Assembly: GCF_002778015.1 (NCBI RefSeq)
Contig: NZ_NJPP01000002.1
Location: 37,156 to 69,363, forward strand
Reading direction: 5' to 3'
From: Bartonella tribocorum
Lineage (GTDB): Bacteria; Pseudomonadota; Alphaproteobacteria; Rhizobiales; Rhizobiaceae
Length of the DNA: 32,208 nt
Shown: positions 19,757 to 31,463 of the stretch, in pieces
How positions within the stretch are numbered: the first letter of the stretch is position 1
How the letters are laid out: each line of letters begins with the position of its first letter
Program-made: the position numbers and the translations under genes
The notes under the pieces: model-generated
Seen by the model: only the letters and a program-made list of their open reading frames with translations
Databases searched by the model: none
What the model was told of the DNA's origin: nothing

Positions 19757-20596
19757 TTACAAAAGGCTATCGAGGCGATTTTTTACTTCTAAGAAGTCTA
19801 TCCATGTAAGCTTCTTTTGACTAGGGGTTCTAAGAAGGTAAGCAGGATGGAAAGTTGGCATAACAGGTATTTTTATATTATCCTCGCTTTCATAAATATG
19901 CCATTTGCCTCGTGTTCGGATAATCCCACTTTGAGATCCGGTCAAAAACTGTGCAGCAACGCCTCCTAGCGCTATAAGCACACGAGGGCGTGCTAAATAA
20001 ATGTGGCGTTCAATAAAAGGGCGGCACAAGGCAACTTCTCTTGGTGTTGGTGTACGATTTCCTGGTGGACGCCAAGGAATAGTGTTGGCGATGTACACAT
20101 TATTTCTTGTTAAGCCAATTGATGAGAGAATTTTATTCAGTAACATCCCTGCTTTTCCTACAAAAGGAATTCCTTGTATATCCTCTTCTCGTCCAGGGGC
20201 TTCACCTATGAGCATCAAGGGGCTTCCTGCTGTTCCATCTGAAAAACAGGTATTTTTTGCTGTCAATTTTAATGAACAGCCATTAAATGCAAGGAGAGCA
20301 GCCTTTAATTCATCAAGTGTTTTTGCACTTCTTGCAATCTCTACAGCTGTAGGTTCATTTTGTATAATCCTAGAGTTATGCAGCGGATGATGATCTAATT
20401 TTACGGTTGGAGATGTCTTGGAGGATGTTTGTTGATGATGAGAAGCATTAACAACAGGCGTTGATTTCTTCTCTGAAGAAGCAGATTGCTTAAAACGATC
20501 AATCGGTAAATCAGTTAGGGCAGCGTCCGCACCACTTTCTTTATAAAAGTTCAAGAGTTCTTCATAGGAAATTGAGCACGGCGTTTGATTTAACAT
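19757..20596 (-). CDS. Uracil-DNA glycosylase, family-4-like, lacking two Fe-S cysteines
   Basis: DNA base-excision repair enzyme that removes uracil. The catalytic motif GEAPGREEDIQGIPFVG is at about 131-147, NTIPWRPPGNRTPTPREV at 171-188, and the DNA-binding motif PTFHPAYLLR at 247-256. Family 4 enzymes bind a 4Fe-4S cluster through four cysteines: a CxxC pair before motif A, one before RPPGNR and one 16 residues later. Here the first reads F104-N-G-C107 and the third is W175, leaving C107 and C191 only. The first 90 residues are a low-complexity polar linker (poly-Ser/Lys/His) with no domain I recognise, making the protein (279 residues) longer than the core. It sits upstream of pepN on the same strand. 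Confidence 0.9.
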   Translation of the reverse strand: MLNQTPCSISYEELLNFYKESGADAALTDLPIDRFKQSASSEKKSTPVVNASHHQQTSSKTSPTVKLDHHPLHNSRIIQNEPTAVEIARSAKTLDELKAALLAFNGCSLKLTAKNTCFSDGTAGSPLMLIGEAPGREEDIQGIPFVGKAGMLLNKILSSIGLTRNNVYIANTIPWRPPGNRTPTPREVALCRPFIERHIYLARPRVLIALGGVAAQFLTGSQSGIIRTRGKWHIYESEDNIKIPVMPTFHPAYLLRTPSQKKLTWIDFLEVKNRLDSLL

Positions 20597-20950
20597 TTTA
20601 CTTTTTCTAATGATCTAATGATTATAGATCAAACAAAATTATCCTTAAAGTTTTATAAATATGTTTGTTAATGCATAAAAACGCTGACAGCATTTTTTCT
20701 TTTCACAGAAAAGATAAACCATAAAATGCAGATATTTGCGATTATATACATCTTTTAAATGTACAATTTGTTTAAAGTGCGTGATTTTAGCTTCTTAAAC
20801 AGATTAATCTCTCCATAATAAAAGAATTTTCTACAGAACGCAAGTGGTATGAATGACAATATTCTTATTTATTTTTATGATTTTTATTTATAAATACTAT
20901 TTATATGAACAAAAATACATAAATATTACTTTTATATAATCTGATATTAT
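20597..20950. other. Intergenic region between the glycosylase gene and thiD
   Basis: No gene is seen. It must hold the promoter for the glycosylase-pepN pair and the end of the thi operon transcript. An all-AT palindrome TATAAATA/TATTTATA at 20889-20905 lies 50 bases after the thiD stop but has no GC pairs, so I do not call it a terminator. Confidence 0.4.
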
Positions 20951-21709
20951 TTAAAAAATATTTTTACAATGGGTTAAAAGCAATGTGTGGGTATATGCTT
21001 TTGCTTTTTTGACAGCTGAAATAAGAGATTCATCGAGTGCCAAATGGGCTGCAATGGCACTTGAGAGAATGCATCCTGTTCCACGCATTGTTCCTTTTAA
21101 ACGTGGTGCAGAAATATTGATGACGTCAGTTTTGTCAATGAAGCTGTCAATTGCAAGAGGTCCTTCGGCATGTCCCCCTTTTACTAAAATAGAGCGGGCG
21201 CCCAATGACAAAAGTTTTTTTGCTTGTTGTATGGTCTCTTCGTGATGAGATGCCAGTGGGGTTTGGCTTAGAAGAGCGAGTTCGTCTCTATTGGGGGTTA
21301 AAAGAGTCACATATGGGAGAAGCTGATTGATCATAATTTCTATGATTTTTTCCGTTGTCAGTTTCCCCCCCGATGAGGCAACCAGTACAGGATCAAGAAT
21401 GACTGGAATATGGGGATAATCTTTAAGCACATTACAAATTGCTGCTATAATTGCTTGATTTCCTGTCATGCCAATTTTTATTGCTCTTACAGGATTAGCT
21501 TCTAAGGCGATGCGCATTTGCGCAGCGATAAGCTTCTCATTCATGGGCACGATTTCAGCGACGTGGTGATCATCTTGTACATTGACACAAGTGATGGCTA
21601 AATTTGCTTTTATATGAAAATATGCAGCTGTTTCTATATCACGAACAATGCCAGCACCTCCTGTTGGATCAGTACCTGCAACAATGAGCATAGAAGGTCT
21701 CAACGCCAT
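20951..21709 (-). CDS. thiD: Hydroxymethylpyrimidine/phosphomethylpyrimidine kinase
   Basis: Ribokinase-fold enzyme that phosphorylates HMP and then HMP-phosphate to give the pyrimidine half of thiamine for ThiE. Of 252 residues, the N-terminal substrate loop reads AGTDPTGGAGI (8-18), KIGMTGN near 80 and the anion-hole/catalytic GTGC near residue 215 (MRGTGCILSSAIA). Its ATG lies inside the end of thiE with a 10-base overlap, so translation is probably coupled. It is the last gene of the operon. No bifunctional fusion to ThiE is present. Confidence 0.94.
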   Translation of the reverse strand: MALRPSMLIVAGTDPTGGAGIVRDIETAAYFHIKANLAITCVNVQDDHHVAEIVPMNEKLIAAQMRIALEANPVRAIKIGMTGNQAIIAAICNVLKDYPHIPVILDPVLVASSGGKLTTEKIIEIMINQLLPYVTLLTPNRDELALLSQTPLASHHEETIQQAKKLLSLGARSILVKGGHAEGPLAIDSFIDKTDVINISAPRLKGTMRGTGCILSSAIAAHLALDESLISAVKKAKAYTHTLLLTHCKNIF

Positions 21710-22305
21710 GGTTGGGTCACCTTAAGCCATTGTTCTACCCGCTCTTCGGGTTTTTTATGGAGGATAATGTCGGTGACAACAGCCGCGCTATTAGCGCCTG
21801 CTTTCAAAACATCTATTGCACGTTCTGGAGTTAAACCACCAATGCCAACGAAAGGTAAAGCACCAATCCGCTTTCTCCATTGTTTAATTTTTTCTAGTCC
21901 TTGCGGCATCCATTTCATTTTTTTTAAGATTGTCGGATAAATAGGACCAAGAGCAATATAGTCAGGATAAACAGAAAGTGCGATATCCAATTCATGCTCA
22001 TCATGAGTGCTCAGACCAAATTTTATACCATTTTTACGAATTGCAGGAAGATCAGCATTGCTTAGATCTTCTTGCCCAAGATGAATAAAATTGCATTTTT
22101 CATCAATGGCGATGGTCCAATGATCATTAACAATTAATTGTGCTCTCCATTGATCACAGATGTTTTTTGCGCGCTTGATATGTTGCCTGATTGTTTGAAG
22201 GTCTTTGTTTTTCATACGCAATTGTATGAGTTTAACACCAAGAGGAACCAAGCGTTCAATCCAATCAGCATTGTCAACAATGAGGTAAAAGGGGTCCAAT
22301 TTCAT
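21700..22305 (-). CDS. thiE: Thiamine-phosphate synthase
   Basis: TIM-barrel enzyme that couples HMP pyrophosphate to thiazole phosphate, the joining step of thiamine synthesis. Visible features are KLIQLRMKNKD near residue 25, the VNDHWTIAI stretch, HLGQEDL, the ALGPIYPT loop and the phosphate-binding VGIGGLTPER near the C-terminus. I use the ATG at 22305, whose A is shared with the thiG stop (TGATG); a TTG one codon upstream is less likely. The length, 201 residues, is normal. The loop after ALGPIYPT (ILKKMKWMPQGLEK) differs from the common TxTK sequence, so substrate preference may differ slightly. It overlaps thiD by 10 bases. Confidence 0.93.
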   Translation of the reverse strand: MKLDPFYLIVDNADWIERLVPLGVKLIQLRMKNKDLQTIRQHIKRAKNICDQWRAQLIVNDHWTIAIDEKCNFIHLGQEDLSNADLPAIRKNGIKFGLSTHDEHELDIALSVYPDYIALGPIYPTILKKMKWMPQGLEKIKQWRKRIGALPFVGIGGLTPERAIDVLKAGANSAAVVTDIILHKKPEERVEQWLKVTQPWR

Positions 22306-23075
22306 CAAAATACTGCTTTACCAATGACGGGGGTTGAAGGAACGGCTACATTACGTGCTTCGAGAATACCTGCTTTATATCCCATACGTCCTGCTTGAAT
22401 AGCTTTGGAAAACGCTTCAGCCATCAAGACAGGATCACCTGCTTTCGCAACTGCGGTATTGAGAAGAACTGCATCATAACCCAGTTCCATAGCAACAGCA
22501 GCATGGGATGGGCGTCCAATGCCGGCATCAACAACGAGAGTAACATCAGGAAGATAAGCACGGATAGAACGCAGCCCATCGGTATGATGAGGACCTTTTG
22601 CCGATCCAATAGGGGCACACCAAGGCATAATGACACGGCACCCCACATCTAAGAGTTTTTCAGCAACAATGAGATCATCGGTTGTGTAGGCAAAAATTTT
22701 GAAATCTTCACTGTTTAAAATTTTTGCTGCTTCAATTAAAGAAAAAATATTGGGTTGTAAGGTATCTGCATTACCGATAATTTCGAGTTTAATCCAAGAG
22801 GTTTTAAAGAGATCTCGTGCTAAATGGGCTGTTGTCACCGCTTCTTTAATAGTATAACAACCTGCGGTATTGGGAAGTATCGTTATATCGAGTTCTTGAA
22901 GGAATTGCCAAAACTGCCCCCCTTGTCTTCCACCCGCACTTTCTCGGCGTAATGAAACGGTTACAATTTCTGTGTTCGATTTATGAATAGCATCACGAAG
23001 GACAGCAGGAGAAGGATATTGCGCTGTACCTAACATAAGACGGGATGAGAATTCACGTCCATAAAGATTCAACAT
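22305..23075 (-). CDS. thiG: Thiazole synthase
   Basis: TIM-barrel enzyme that builds the thiazole ring from deoxyxylulose phosphate, the ThiO-derived imine of glycine, and sulfur carried on ThiS. The 256 residues include the opening [25 protein letters not shown], the active-site lysine in [21 protein letters not shown], and [12 protein letters not shown] with [13 protein letters not shown] for phosphate binding. The start has an excellent ribosome binding site (AGGAGG) inside the end of thiS, five bases from its stop. Its stop overlaps the thiE start by one base. Confidence 0.96.
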   Translation of the reverse strand: MLNLYGREFSSRLMLGTAQYPSPAVLRDAIHKSNTEIVTVSLRRESAGGRQGGQFWQFLQELDITILPNTAGCYTIKEAVTTAHLARDLFKTSWIKLEIIGNADTLQPNIFSLIEAAKILNSEDFKIFAYTTDDLIVAEKLLDVGCRVIMPWCAPIGSAKGPHHTDGLRSIRAYLPDVTLVVDAGIGRPSHAAVAMELGYDAVLLNTAVAKAGDPVLMAEAFSKAIQAGRMGYKAGILEARNVAVPSTPVIGKAVF

Positions 23076-23080
23076 AAATA

Positions 23081-23278
23081 TTAGCCTCCTTGCATTGGGC
23101 TTAAAATTTCAACTTTATCTCCTTCATGTAAAATAAATTGGTCGCGCGCCTCTACAGGAATAACCTCAGCATTAACAGCAGTTGCTAGCCAATCTCCCTC
23201 ATAGCCCAATTCCACAAGCAAGAGACTAAGAAAAGAGGTTTCTGTTTGAATTGTTTCACCATTAACAAATATTTGCAT
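23081..23278 (-). CDS. thiS: Sulfur carrier protein ThiS
   Basis: Ubiquitin-fold sulfur carrier of 65 residues ending in the obligatory Gly-Gly (MQGG), which is adenylated and thiocarboxylated to deliver sulfur to ThiG. It opens [13 protein letters not shown], the usual first strand pair. It lies three bases after thiO and five before thiG. The adenylating enzyme (ThiF/MoeB type) is not in this window. Confidence 0.95.
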   Translation of the reverse strand: MQIFVNGETIQTETSFLSLLLVELGYEGDWLATAVNAEVIPVEARDQFILHEGDKVEILSPMQGG

Positions 23279-23281
23279 GTT

Positions 23282-24232
23282 TTATTCCAATGCCAATTTC
23301 ATCGCTCGTTTTGCCATTTCTGGAGACAAAAGAAAACCATGTCTATAAAATCCATTAATAGAGATATGATTACCATATTTGTATACAGAAGGGAAGTTAT
23401 CAGGATAAGCTGGACGAATCCCAACACCGGATTCAATAATTTCTGCTTCGGCAAAAGCAGGGTGCAATGTATAGGCAGCGTTGAGCAATTCCATCATGGA
23501 TCTCACAGAGATTGCACCATCAAAGTCACTTTCAATCATCGTTGCGCCAATCATGAAAATATTATCTTGCCTCGGCACAATATAGAGTGGAAACCGTGGA
23601 TGCAGAAGACGAATTGGGCGGGAAAGTTTAATATCTCTGCTGCGTACGAGCAGCATTTCACCGCGCACCCCCCGTATATTTTTATCTTTTCCTAAACGTG
23701 CTATTCCTGTTGCATCAATGATCATATCAAAATCTGTTTCAGATGTTTCGACATCAACAAAACATGCGCCATTTTTTATCAAAATTTCTTTTAACGCAAG
23801 AAGTGCTTTGCGAGGATCAAGATGAGCTTCACTTTCATAAAAAAGTGCATGGTTAAAATGTTCTGCAAGATCTGGTTCAAGATGAGTTATTTCTGCGCTG
23901 TTTATGGTTCTATGATGATGTGTGCGAAGTGAAAATCGTTCAAGTTCTCTTCTATCGCGCGTAGGCGCCACCACTAAAGTCCCTTTTTGTGTAACAAGAT
24001 CTGGAAATGTTGTGCGCCACCATTGTATGGCTTGTACACCAAGGTCTTCAACAATTTGTTCCGCATTTTCTCTTTCACAATAAGGTGCTAGCATCCCTCC
24101 TGCATACCAACTTGCCGTTCCTATAGGAGAGTGTCGAGGAGCTGATACAGTAATACGAGCACCTTTTTGCTGTAACATAAAAGCAACGGTTAAACCAGCG
24201 ATCCCCGCACCTTTAATAAGAATATTCTTCAA
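23282..24232 (-). CDS. thiO: Glycine oxidase ThiO
   Basis: FAD enzyme that oxidises glycine to the imine used for thiazole formation, replacing the ThiH route and needing oxygen. The N-terminal dinucleotide fold is clear (IKGAGIAGLTVAFMLQQKGA, residues 6-25), followed by GTASWYAGGMLAPYCE and the C-terminal RPAYPDNFPSV and NGFYRHGFLLSP, where the family binds substrate carboxylate and flavin. The length, 316 residues, is slightly short of many ThiO but complete. Translation must begin at TTG (24232), since no ATG precedes the fold; GAAAG lies upstream. The weak start in a tight operon suggests coupling to thiC, whose stop is 17 bases away. Confidence 0.93.
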   Translation of the reverse strand: MKNILIKGAGIAGLTVAFMLQQKGARITVSAPRHSPIGTASWYAGGMLAPYCERENAEQIVEDLGVQAIQWWRTTFPDLVTQKGTLVVAPTRDRRELERFSLRTHHHRTINSAEITHLEPDLAEHFNHALFYESEAHLDPRKALLALKEILIKNGACFVDVETSETDFDMIIDATGIARLGKDKNIRGVRGEMLLVRSRDIKLSRPIRLLHPRFPLYIVPRQDNIFMIGATMIESDFDGAISVRSMMELLNAAYTLHPAFAEAEIIESGVGIRPAYPDNFPSVYKYGNHISINGFYRHGFLLSPEMAKRAMKLALE

Positions 24233-24249
24233 CTATTTACTTTCTTTTT

Positions 24250-27094
<2,845 letters not shown>

Positions 27095-27465
27095 CAAGTT
27101 ATTGCATTCAATAATGGTTATATAAAATCCATAATAAAGGAAAATTTGAACAGTATTTGTAAACTTTGCAACAAGATGCAAGATTTGAAAATACCACTAT
27201 ATAACGATAGCAAAGCAACAAACCAAGATATTTCAGTAACATCAGATGAGATGGCTACATTAGACAGTAGAAGTGGAAACATTAAGACTGATGTTATGAA
27301 AAAAGTTTAATGAAATTAGTTTATTAAATGGGAAGGAGTGAAGAGAGAAAGAATGCGTAAAATAAGGATGCTACTGTGGTTATGATATACCAATGCGGCG
27401 GGCACATTTTAGAGTACAAAACAAGAAATTATGAGAAAAACGATGCAAATAATGGGGGATTTAGA
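27095..27465 (+). pseudogene. Frameshifted phage-like gene relic upstream of the tail-collar gene
   Basis: An open stretch 27095-27310 encodes a polar, coil-like sequence (for example LYNDSKATNQDISVTSDEMA, then SGNIKTDVMKKV) and stops. One base back, in another frame, the sequence continues sensibly as NEISLLNGKE (about 27309-27340). In a third frame the codons before the tail-collar start read YQCGGHILEYKTRNYEKNDA (from 27385). Together this looks like one small phage gene broken by two frameshifts, whose end abuts the tail-collar start. I do not know its function. An ATG at 27176 lacks a ribosome binding site. Confidence 0.5.
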
Positions 27466-28440
27466 ATGTCTAATATTTACGATTGGTCGCTAAAAGCTGA
27501 TGAAAATGCTCATTCAGATAATATCATTAATTGGGCAGAAGGTCAGCCGCCTAGTTCTGTCAATGATAGTGCACGGGCAATGATGCAGCGTGTGCGTGAA
27601 TATCTTGCAGATAATGGTGGATCTATTGATTCAAGCTTTATGGTGAATGCAGAAGATAAAACAACACTAATTACTTTAAAGACAGTTTCACCAATAAAGC
27701 AATATAACAATGATATCATCATACGTTTTAAAGCGCGTGGCGTGAATATTGGCACGACGACAATAACTGTTAATAATATAGGAGAAAAGCTTATCTATAA
27801 AGCCACCGATACGGGGATTATACCATTAGAAGGGGGAGAGTTACAAACAGATGGTATTTATGAAATAGTATACAATAATGGTGTTTTAATAAAAGAGCAT
27901 AAGGGTTGGTATTTATTAAATCCTACACCACCAAAGATAGAAAGTTTTCCCGCAGGATTCATTGCAACATTTGCTATGCAAAATATCCCGAATGGTTGGC
28001 TTTTATGTGATGGTAAATCCTATAAACGTGAAGATTATCCGCAGTTATTCAAGGCAATAGGTGATAAATGGGGAAAAGATAGCGATACAACTTTTAAAGT
28101 TCCTGATTTTAGAGGCATGTTTTTACGCGGCTTTGATGATGGTCGGGGTTTAGATAATGATAGAAAATTTGCTGATAAACAACAAGATAGCATAAAATCG
28201 CATACGCATATTGGGACCATTGAAGAATCAGGAAAGCATATGCATGATTTTGAGTATCAAGGAGTTGGATGGCCAACTGGTGATATTGGAAGACTACCGA
28301 ATAATTATACTTATAATACGACCCTGAAAGGAAAAACAGCTTCTGCTGGTGCCCATACACACAAGGTAACTCTTTCCCATACGGGTGAGGCAGAAACGCG
28401 TCCTGTTAATACAACCGTTATCTACGCTATAAAATCATGA
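27466..28440 (+). CDS. Phage tail-collar domain protein
   Basis: Phage-type tail fibre or collar protein of 324 residues. The N-terminus (MSNIYDWSLKADENAHSDN, then INWAEGQPPSSVNDSARAMM) is the short domain common in tail-fibre genes of alphaproteobacterial prophages. A beta-rich middle follows, then the collar domain at about 161-225, with FPAGFIATFA, GWLLCDGKSY and FKVPDFRGMFLRGFD. The C-terminus has His-rich metal-site repeats (SHTHIG, KHMHD, AHTHKV) and ends RPVNTTVIYAIKS, as in receptor-binding tips. The start is the ATG at 27466 after GGGGGA; the open frame extends 30 codons upstream, but those belong to the relic there. No other tail genes are near, so it is an orphan with its own terminator. 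It could be a domesticated or leftover prophage gene. Confidence 0.88.
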   Translation: MSNIYDWSLKADENAHSDNIINWAEGQPPSSVNDSARAMMQRVREYLADNGGSIDSSFMVNAEDKTTLITLKTVSPIKQYNNDIIIRFKARGVNIGTTTITVNNIGEKLIYKATDTGIIPLEGGELQTDGIYEIVYNNGVLIKEHKGWYLLNPTPPKIESFPAGFIATFAMQNIPNGWLLCDGKSYKREDYPQLFKAIGDKWGKDSDTTFKVPDFRGMFLRGFDDGRGLDNDRKFADKQQDSIKSHTHIGTIEESGKHMHDFEYQGVGWPTGDIGRLPNNYTYNTTLKGKTASAGAHTHKVTLSHTGEAETRPVNTTVIYAIKS

Positions 28441-29533
28441 GTATGATTAGATAATAAAGTACCTATACACTCTGATAATTTTATTAACGCGGAATAATTC
28501 CGCGTTATTTTCTATGCATATAAAGAGGGAACCTATCTTGTTAATAAGATACTTGAGAGAGGCAAAAAAACGATTTTAAAATATTTAGGAGGAAGAATTA
28601 ATAATATAATTTTTTATAATTGTATGATGACCTAAAGAAAATGTGTAAAAATCATTTAAAATTTGCCGTTAAATAATCTAGAGATATATTATTTTATAAG
28701 GTGTTTTAGATGGGGGAAAAGTGATAATATTATTCAATCTGAGGCATAAAAAAGTGCGCTATTTGTAATGTTTTGTGTTGTGCAAAAAAGCCCCCTTCAT
28801 CAGTTAATTCATTCCCATAAAGAGATTTCTAATCTTATTGTCAATTTCTTTGCATTGTCATGGTGGAGGCTTTATCTGTAAATGGTATACTCTCCTTGCG
28901 TGAAATTATCATTATGCTTGTGACGCAACAGACATATGCTCTCATCTCTAATAACATATTGTGCTTGCATTAAGGTGCCTACAAAAGGACTTATTGGGTT
29001 TATTTTTAAGGATTTTGTTTAATCATTTCCCCCTTGTGATGCGCTAAAAAACAGTTTTTTAATAGAGTGAGAAGGAAAAATATGATCATTATAAACCAAT
29101 ACGTTGTCTATTAATAAAAACAGCTAAACTATATGCATTATGAAAAAGATAACGCCATCAAAGCCGCAAATAAATCTTTTATTGATTTAGAGGAAGACAC
29201 TTGATTTTTATCTTTTTCTTATAAAATCTCAATAGATTATAACAAAGGTATTTATGAGTATTTCTTGGACTATTTTCATAAAGAGAAGAGTAATAGAAAG
29301 AGCAGGAAAATGCCTATTTATGCTGTATAAATTCGTATTATATAAAAGTGTGATAGCAAAACAAAATCTCAAATGTTTTTAGCTAGGTAAAATCTTGAAA
29401 GATTTAAAACAGGTCGTTTTATCCCCAAATATGGTGTGTTCGATTTTCTTTTTTAGAATAACAAATGACAAAAAGGTGTTCATTTAAAAATAAACATTTA
29501 AAAATAAAATAGACTCTTTAATATTTACGTGTT
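28441..29533. other. 1.1 kb gene-poor region between tail-collar gene and hmuV
   Basis: Apart from the terminator at 28485-28511 I see no gene. A 23-codon frame at 29133-29204 is too short and lacks a clear ribosome binding site. The sequence at 29114-29128 also occurs at 7241-7255, in the other large gap, which may be chance in such AT-rich DNA. No clear terminator follows the hmuV stop. Confidence 0.45.
28485..28511 (+). terminator. Terminator of the tail-collar gene
   Basis: TAACGCGGA pairs perfectly with TCCGCGTTA around a five-base ATAAT loop, followed by TTTT, 44 bases after the stop codon. It is a standard Rho-independent terminator. Confidence 0.85.
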
Positions 29534-30367
29534 TTAATTTTTAGATTGAAGCCGATAGCTTTGGAATCTAACTTCATAGGAAGATGCCGTTTGAGGAAGT
29601 ATAAATGGGATATCTTCTTTAGGTAATTCAGAAACGTTTAAGGAGCAATGATAAACATCGTGGAGATTTTGTGTTGTCAGAACATTTGTCGCATTCCCTT
29701 CGCAATAAATCTCTCCCTCCTTGAGCAAGATCATGTTATCTGCATAATGTGCCGCGAGGTTGAGATCGTGAAGAACAGCAAGAACGCCACCACCAGAATG
29801 GGCAAATCGCTTTGCAATATCCATAACGATAATTTGATGTTGAATATCGAGGCTAGCAATAGGTTCATCTAATATCATCCAACGAGGAATTCCATTATAA
29901 ATGGGATTCCAGACTTGGCAAAGAACACGCGCAAGTTGCACACGCGCTTGTTCTCCGCCTGATAATTGATGATAATACAGGTTAGCGTAATCAGAAAGGT
30001 CAACGCGCTCTAAAGCTTCTTGGATAAGATTTTGAAATTCGGCTTTAGCAATGGTAATTTGGTTTGCAGAAAGGCCAAGCCCTACAACTTCGTGGACCAA
30101 GAATGGAAATACGAGCGTTGTTGATTGTGGCAAAACGGCGCGCATTTTTGCCATTTCAGAAGTCTTTGTTTGGCGTATATCATAACCATTTAAGGTTATT
30201 TTCCCACTGTAAGGAATTTCTCCACTCAATGTTTTGACAAAAGTACTTTTTCCTGATCCGTTAGGACCGATAATGATGGTAAAAGCTCCACTCTTAGCTT
30301 TAAGGTTAATGTGGTTAAGAATCTGCTTTTTTTCGCGCTGAACGTAAATATTTGTCGCTTCAATCAT
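29534..30367 (-). CDS. hmuV: Haemin ABC transporter ATP-binding protein
   Basis: ATPase that powers haemin import through the HutC permease, on the cytoplasmic side. Counting from the chosen start (277 residues), Walker A GPNGSGKST is at 35-43, the Q-loop Q82 in LPQST, signature LSGGE at 135-139, Walker B MILDEP at 164-169 and the switch His200 in LHDLN. I start at the ATG at 30367, which overlaps the hutC stop as ATGA and begins MIEATNIYV at the usual place. The open frame runs 12 codons further upstream into hutC without a better start. The C-terminal 40 residues (NVSELPKEDIPFILPQ) are typical of the HmuV branch rather than of siderophore ATPases. Confidence 0.94.
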   Translation of the reverse strand: MIEATNIYVQREKKQILNHINLKAKSGAFTIIIGPNGSGKSTFVKTLSGEIPYSGKITLNGYDIRQTKTSEMAKMRAVLPQSTTLVFPFLVHEVVGLGLSANQITIAKAEFQNLIQEALERVDLSDYANLYYHQLSGGEQARVQLARVLCQVWNPIYNGIPRWMILDEPIASLDIQHQIIVMDIAKRFAHSGGGVLAVLHDLNLAAHYADNMILLKEGEIYCEGNATNVLTTQNLHDVYHCSLNVSELPKEDIPFILPQTASSYEVRFQSYRLQSKN

Positions 30368-31443
30368 GAAAAGTCTGTTCCTCGTTTGCATATAAGAATC
30401 CATAGGAAGAAGGGGGCACCAAAAAGTGCTGTTACGATTCCAATTGGCAATTCTGCTGGAGCAACAATTAAGCGTGCAAATGTATCAGCAAAGATAAGTA
30501 ATGCTGCTCCCAAAAGAGCAGAATAAGGAATGAGATAGCGGTGATCAGGACCAATGAGTTGACGTAAAATATGAGGAACAATAATGCCAATAAAACCAAT
30601 TCCACCACTGACAGCAACAGCACTTCCACACATAAGAGCAACAAGGGGAATAGCAATATTTTTAACGCGTTGAATAGGAAAACCAATATGACCAGCAACA
30701 GCTTCTCCAAGCGCAAGAGCATTAAGTGCTCGTGATAAAAAGGGGGAGAAAAGAAGACCAATAAAAATGAAAGGGAGCACAATCCATACTTTCAACCACG
30801 TTGCACCCGCAAGAGAACCAAGACTCCAAAAAGTGATATCGCGTAATTGTTGGTCATTTGCGATAAAAATCAACATCCCAACAACTGCACTGCTTAAAGC
30901 ACCAAGGGCAATACCGGCAAGCAACATGGTTGCAATAGAGGTAAAATGATGATGCGTTGCTATTATGTAGAGAACAATCGTTGATAAAAGCCCACCCAAA
31001 AAAGCGCCTATGATAACTTTGTACGGTTCTAAAAAAGGTGCAAACGAAACAGGAAAGGCAAAACCTACAACAATTGCTAAAACAGCACCAAGACCGGCTC
31101 CTGCTGATACACCTACAATTCCAGGATCTGCAAGAGGATTACGGAAAAGTCCTTGCATCAAAACACCAGAGACAGCCAAAGCTGCTCCGATCAATAACCC
31201 TAAGATAATGCGAGGAAGCCTTATATCAATAAATATGAGATAATCGCGCATTTTACGACTAACAAAAAATTCTTGCGTAAACATGCTATAAAGAAAATCA
31301 ATAAGAGAAGTATTTGAAGCGCCATTTAAAAGTCCGCTTAAAATACTAAAGATGAGGAATATTATGAGACCCAATAAGAGTATTTTTCTCAAATTTTCGC
31401 GATTTATTTTTTTATTTTTTTTTGCTTCAGGTGCATAAACCAT
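30364..31443 (-). CDS. hutC: Haemin ABC transporter permease
   Basis: Inner-membrane permease of the FecCD/BtuC family that moves haemin from the binding protein HutB to the cytoplasm. About nine to ten hydrophobic helices are visible from residue 20 onward. Conserved stretches are RLPRIILGLLIGAALAVSG, QGLFRNPLADPGIVGVSAGAG, SGGIGFIGIIVPHILRQLIG (the loop contacting the ATPase) and the C-terminal ELPIGIVTALFGAPFF. I use the ATG at 31443 (359 residues); a TTG at 31461 would add six residues but has no better ribosome binding site. Its stop overlaps hmuV by four bases, and it starts about 20 bases after hutB, so the three genes form one unit. Confidence 0.94.
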   Translation of the reverse strand: MVYAPEAKKNKKINRENLRKILLLGLIIFLIFSILSGLLNGASNTSLIDFLYSMFTQEFFVSRKMRDYLIFIDIRLPRIILGLLIGAALAVSGVLMQGLFRNPLADPGIVGVSAGAGLGAVLAIVVGFAFPVSFAPFLEPYKVIIGAFLGGLLSTIVLYIIATHHHFTSIATMLLAGIALGALSSAVVGMLIFIANDQQLRDITFWSLGSLAGATWLKVWIVLPFIFIGLLFSPFLSRALNALALGEAVAGHIGFPIQRVKNIAIPLVALMCGSAVAVSGGIGFIGIIVPHILRQLIGPDHRYLIPYSALLGAALLIFADTFARLIVAPAELPIGIVTALFGAPFFLWILICKRGTDFS

Positions 31444-31463
31444 GGAAGGGTTCTCTATCAATT

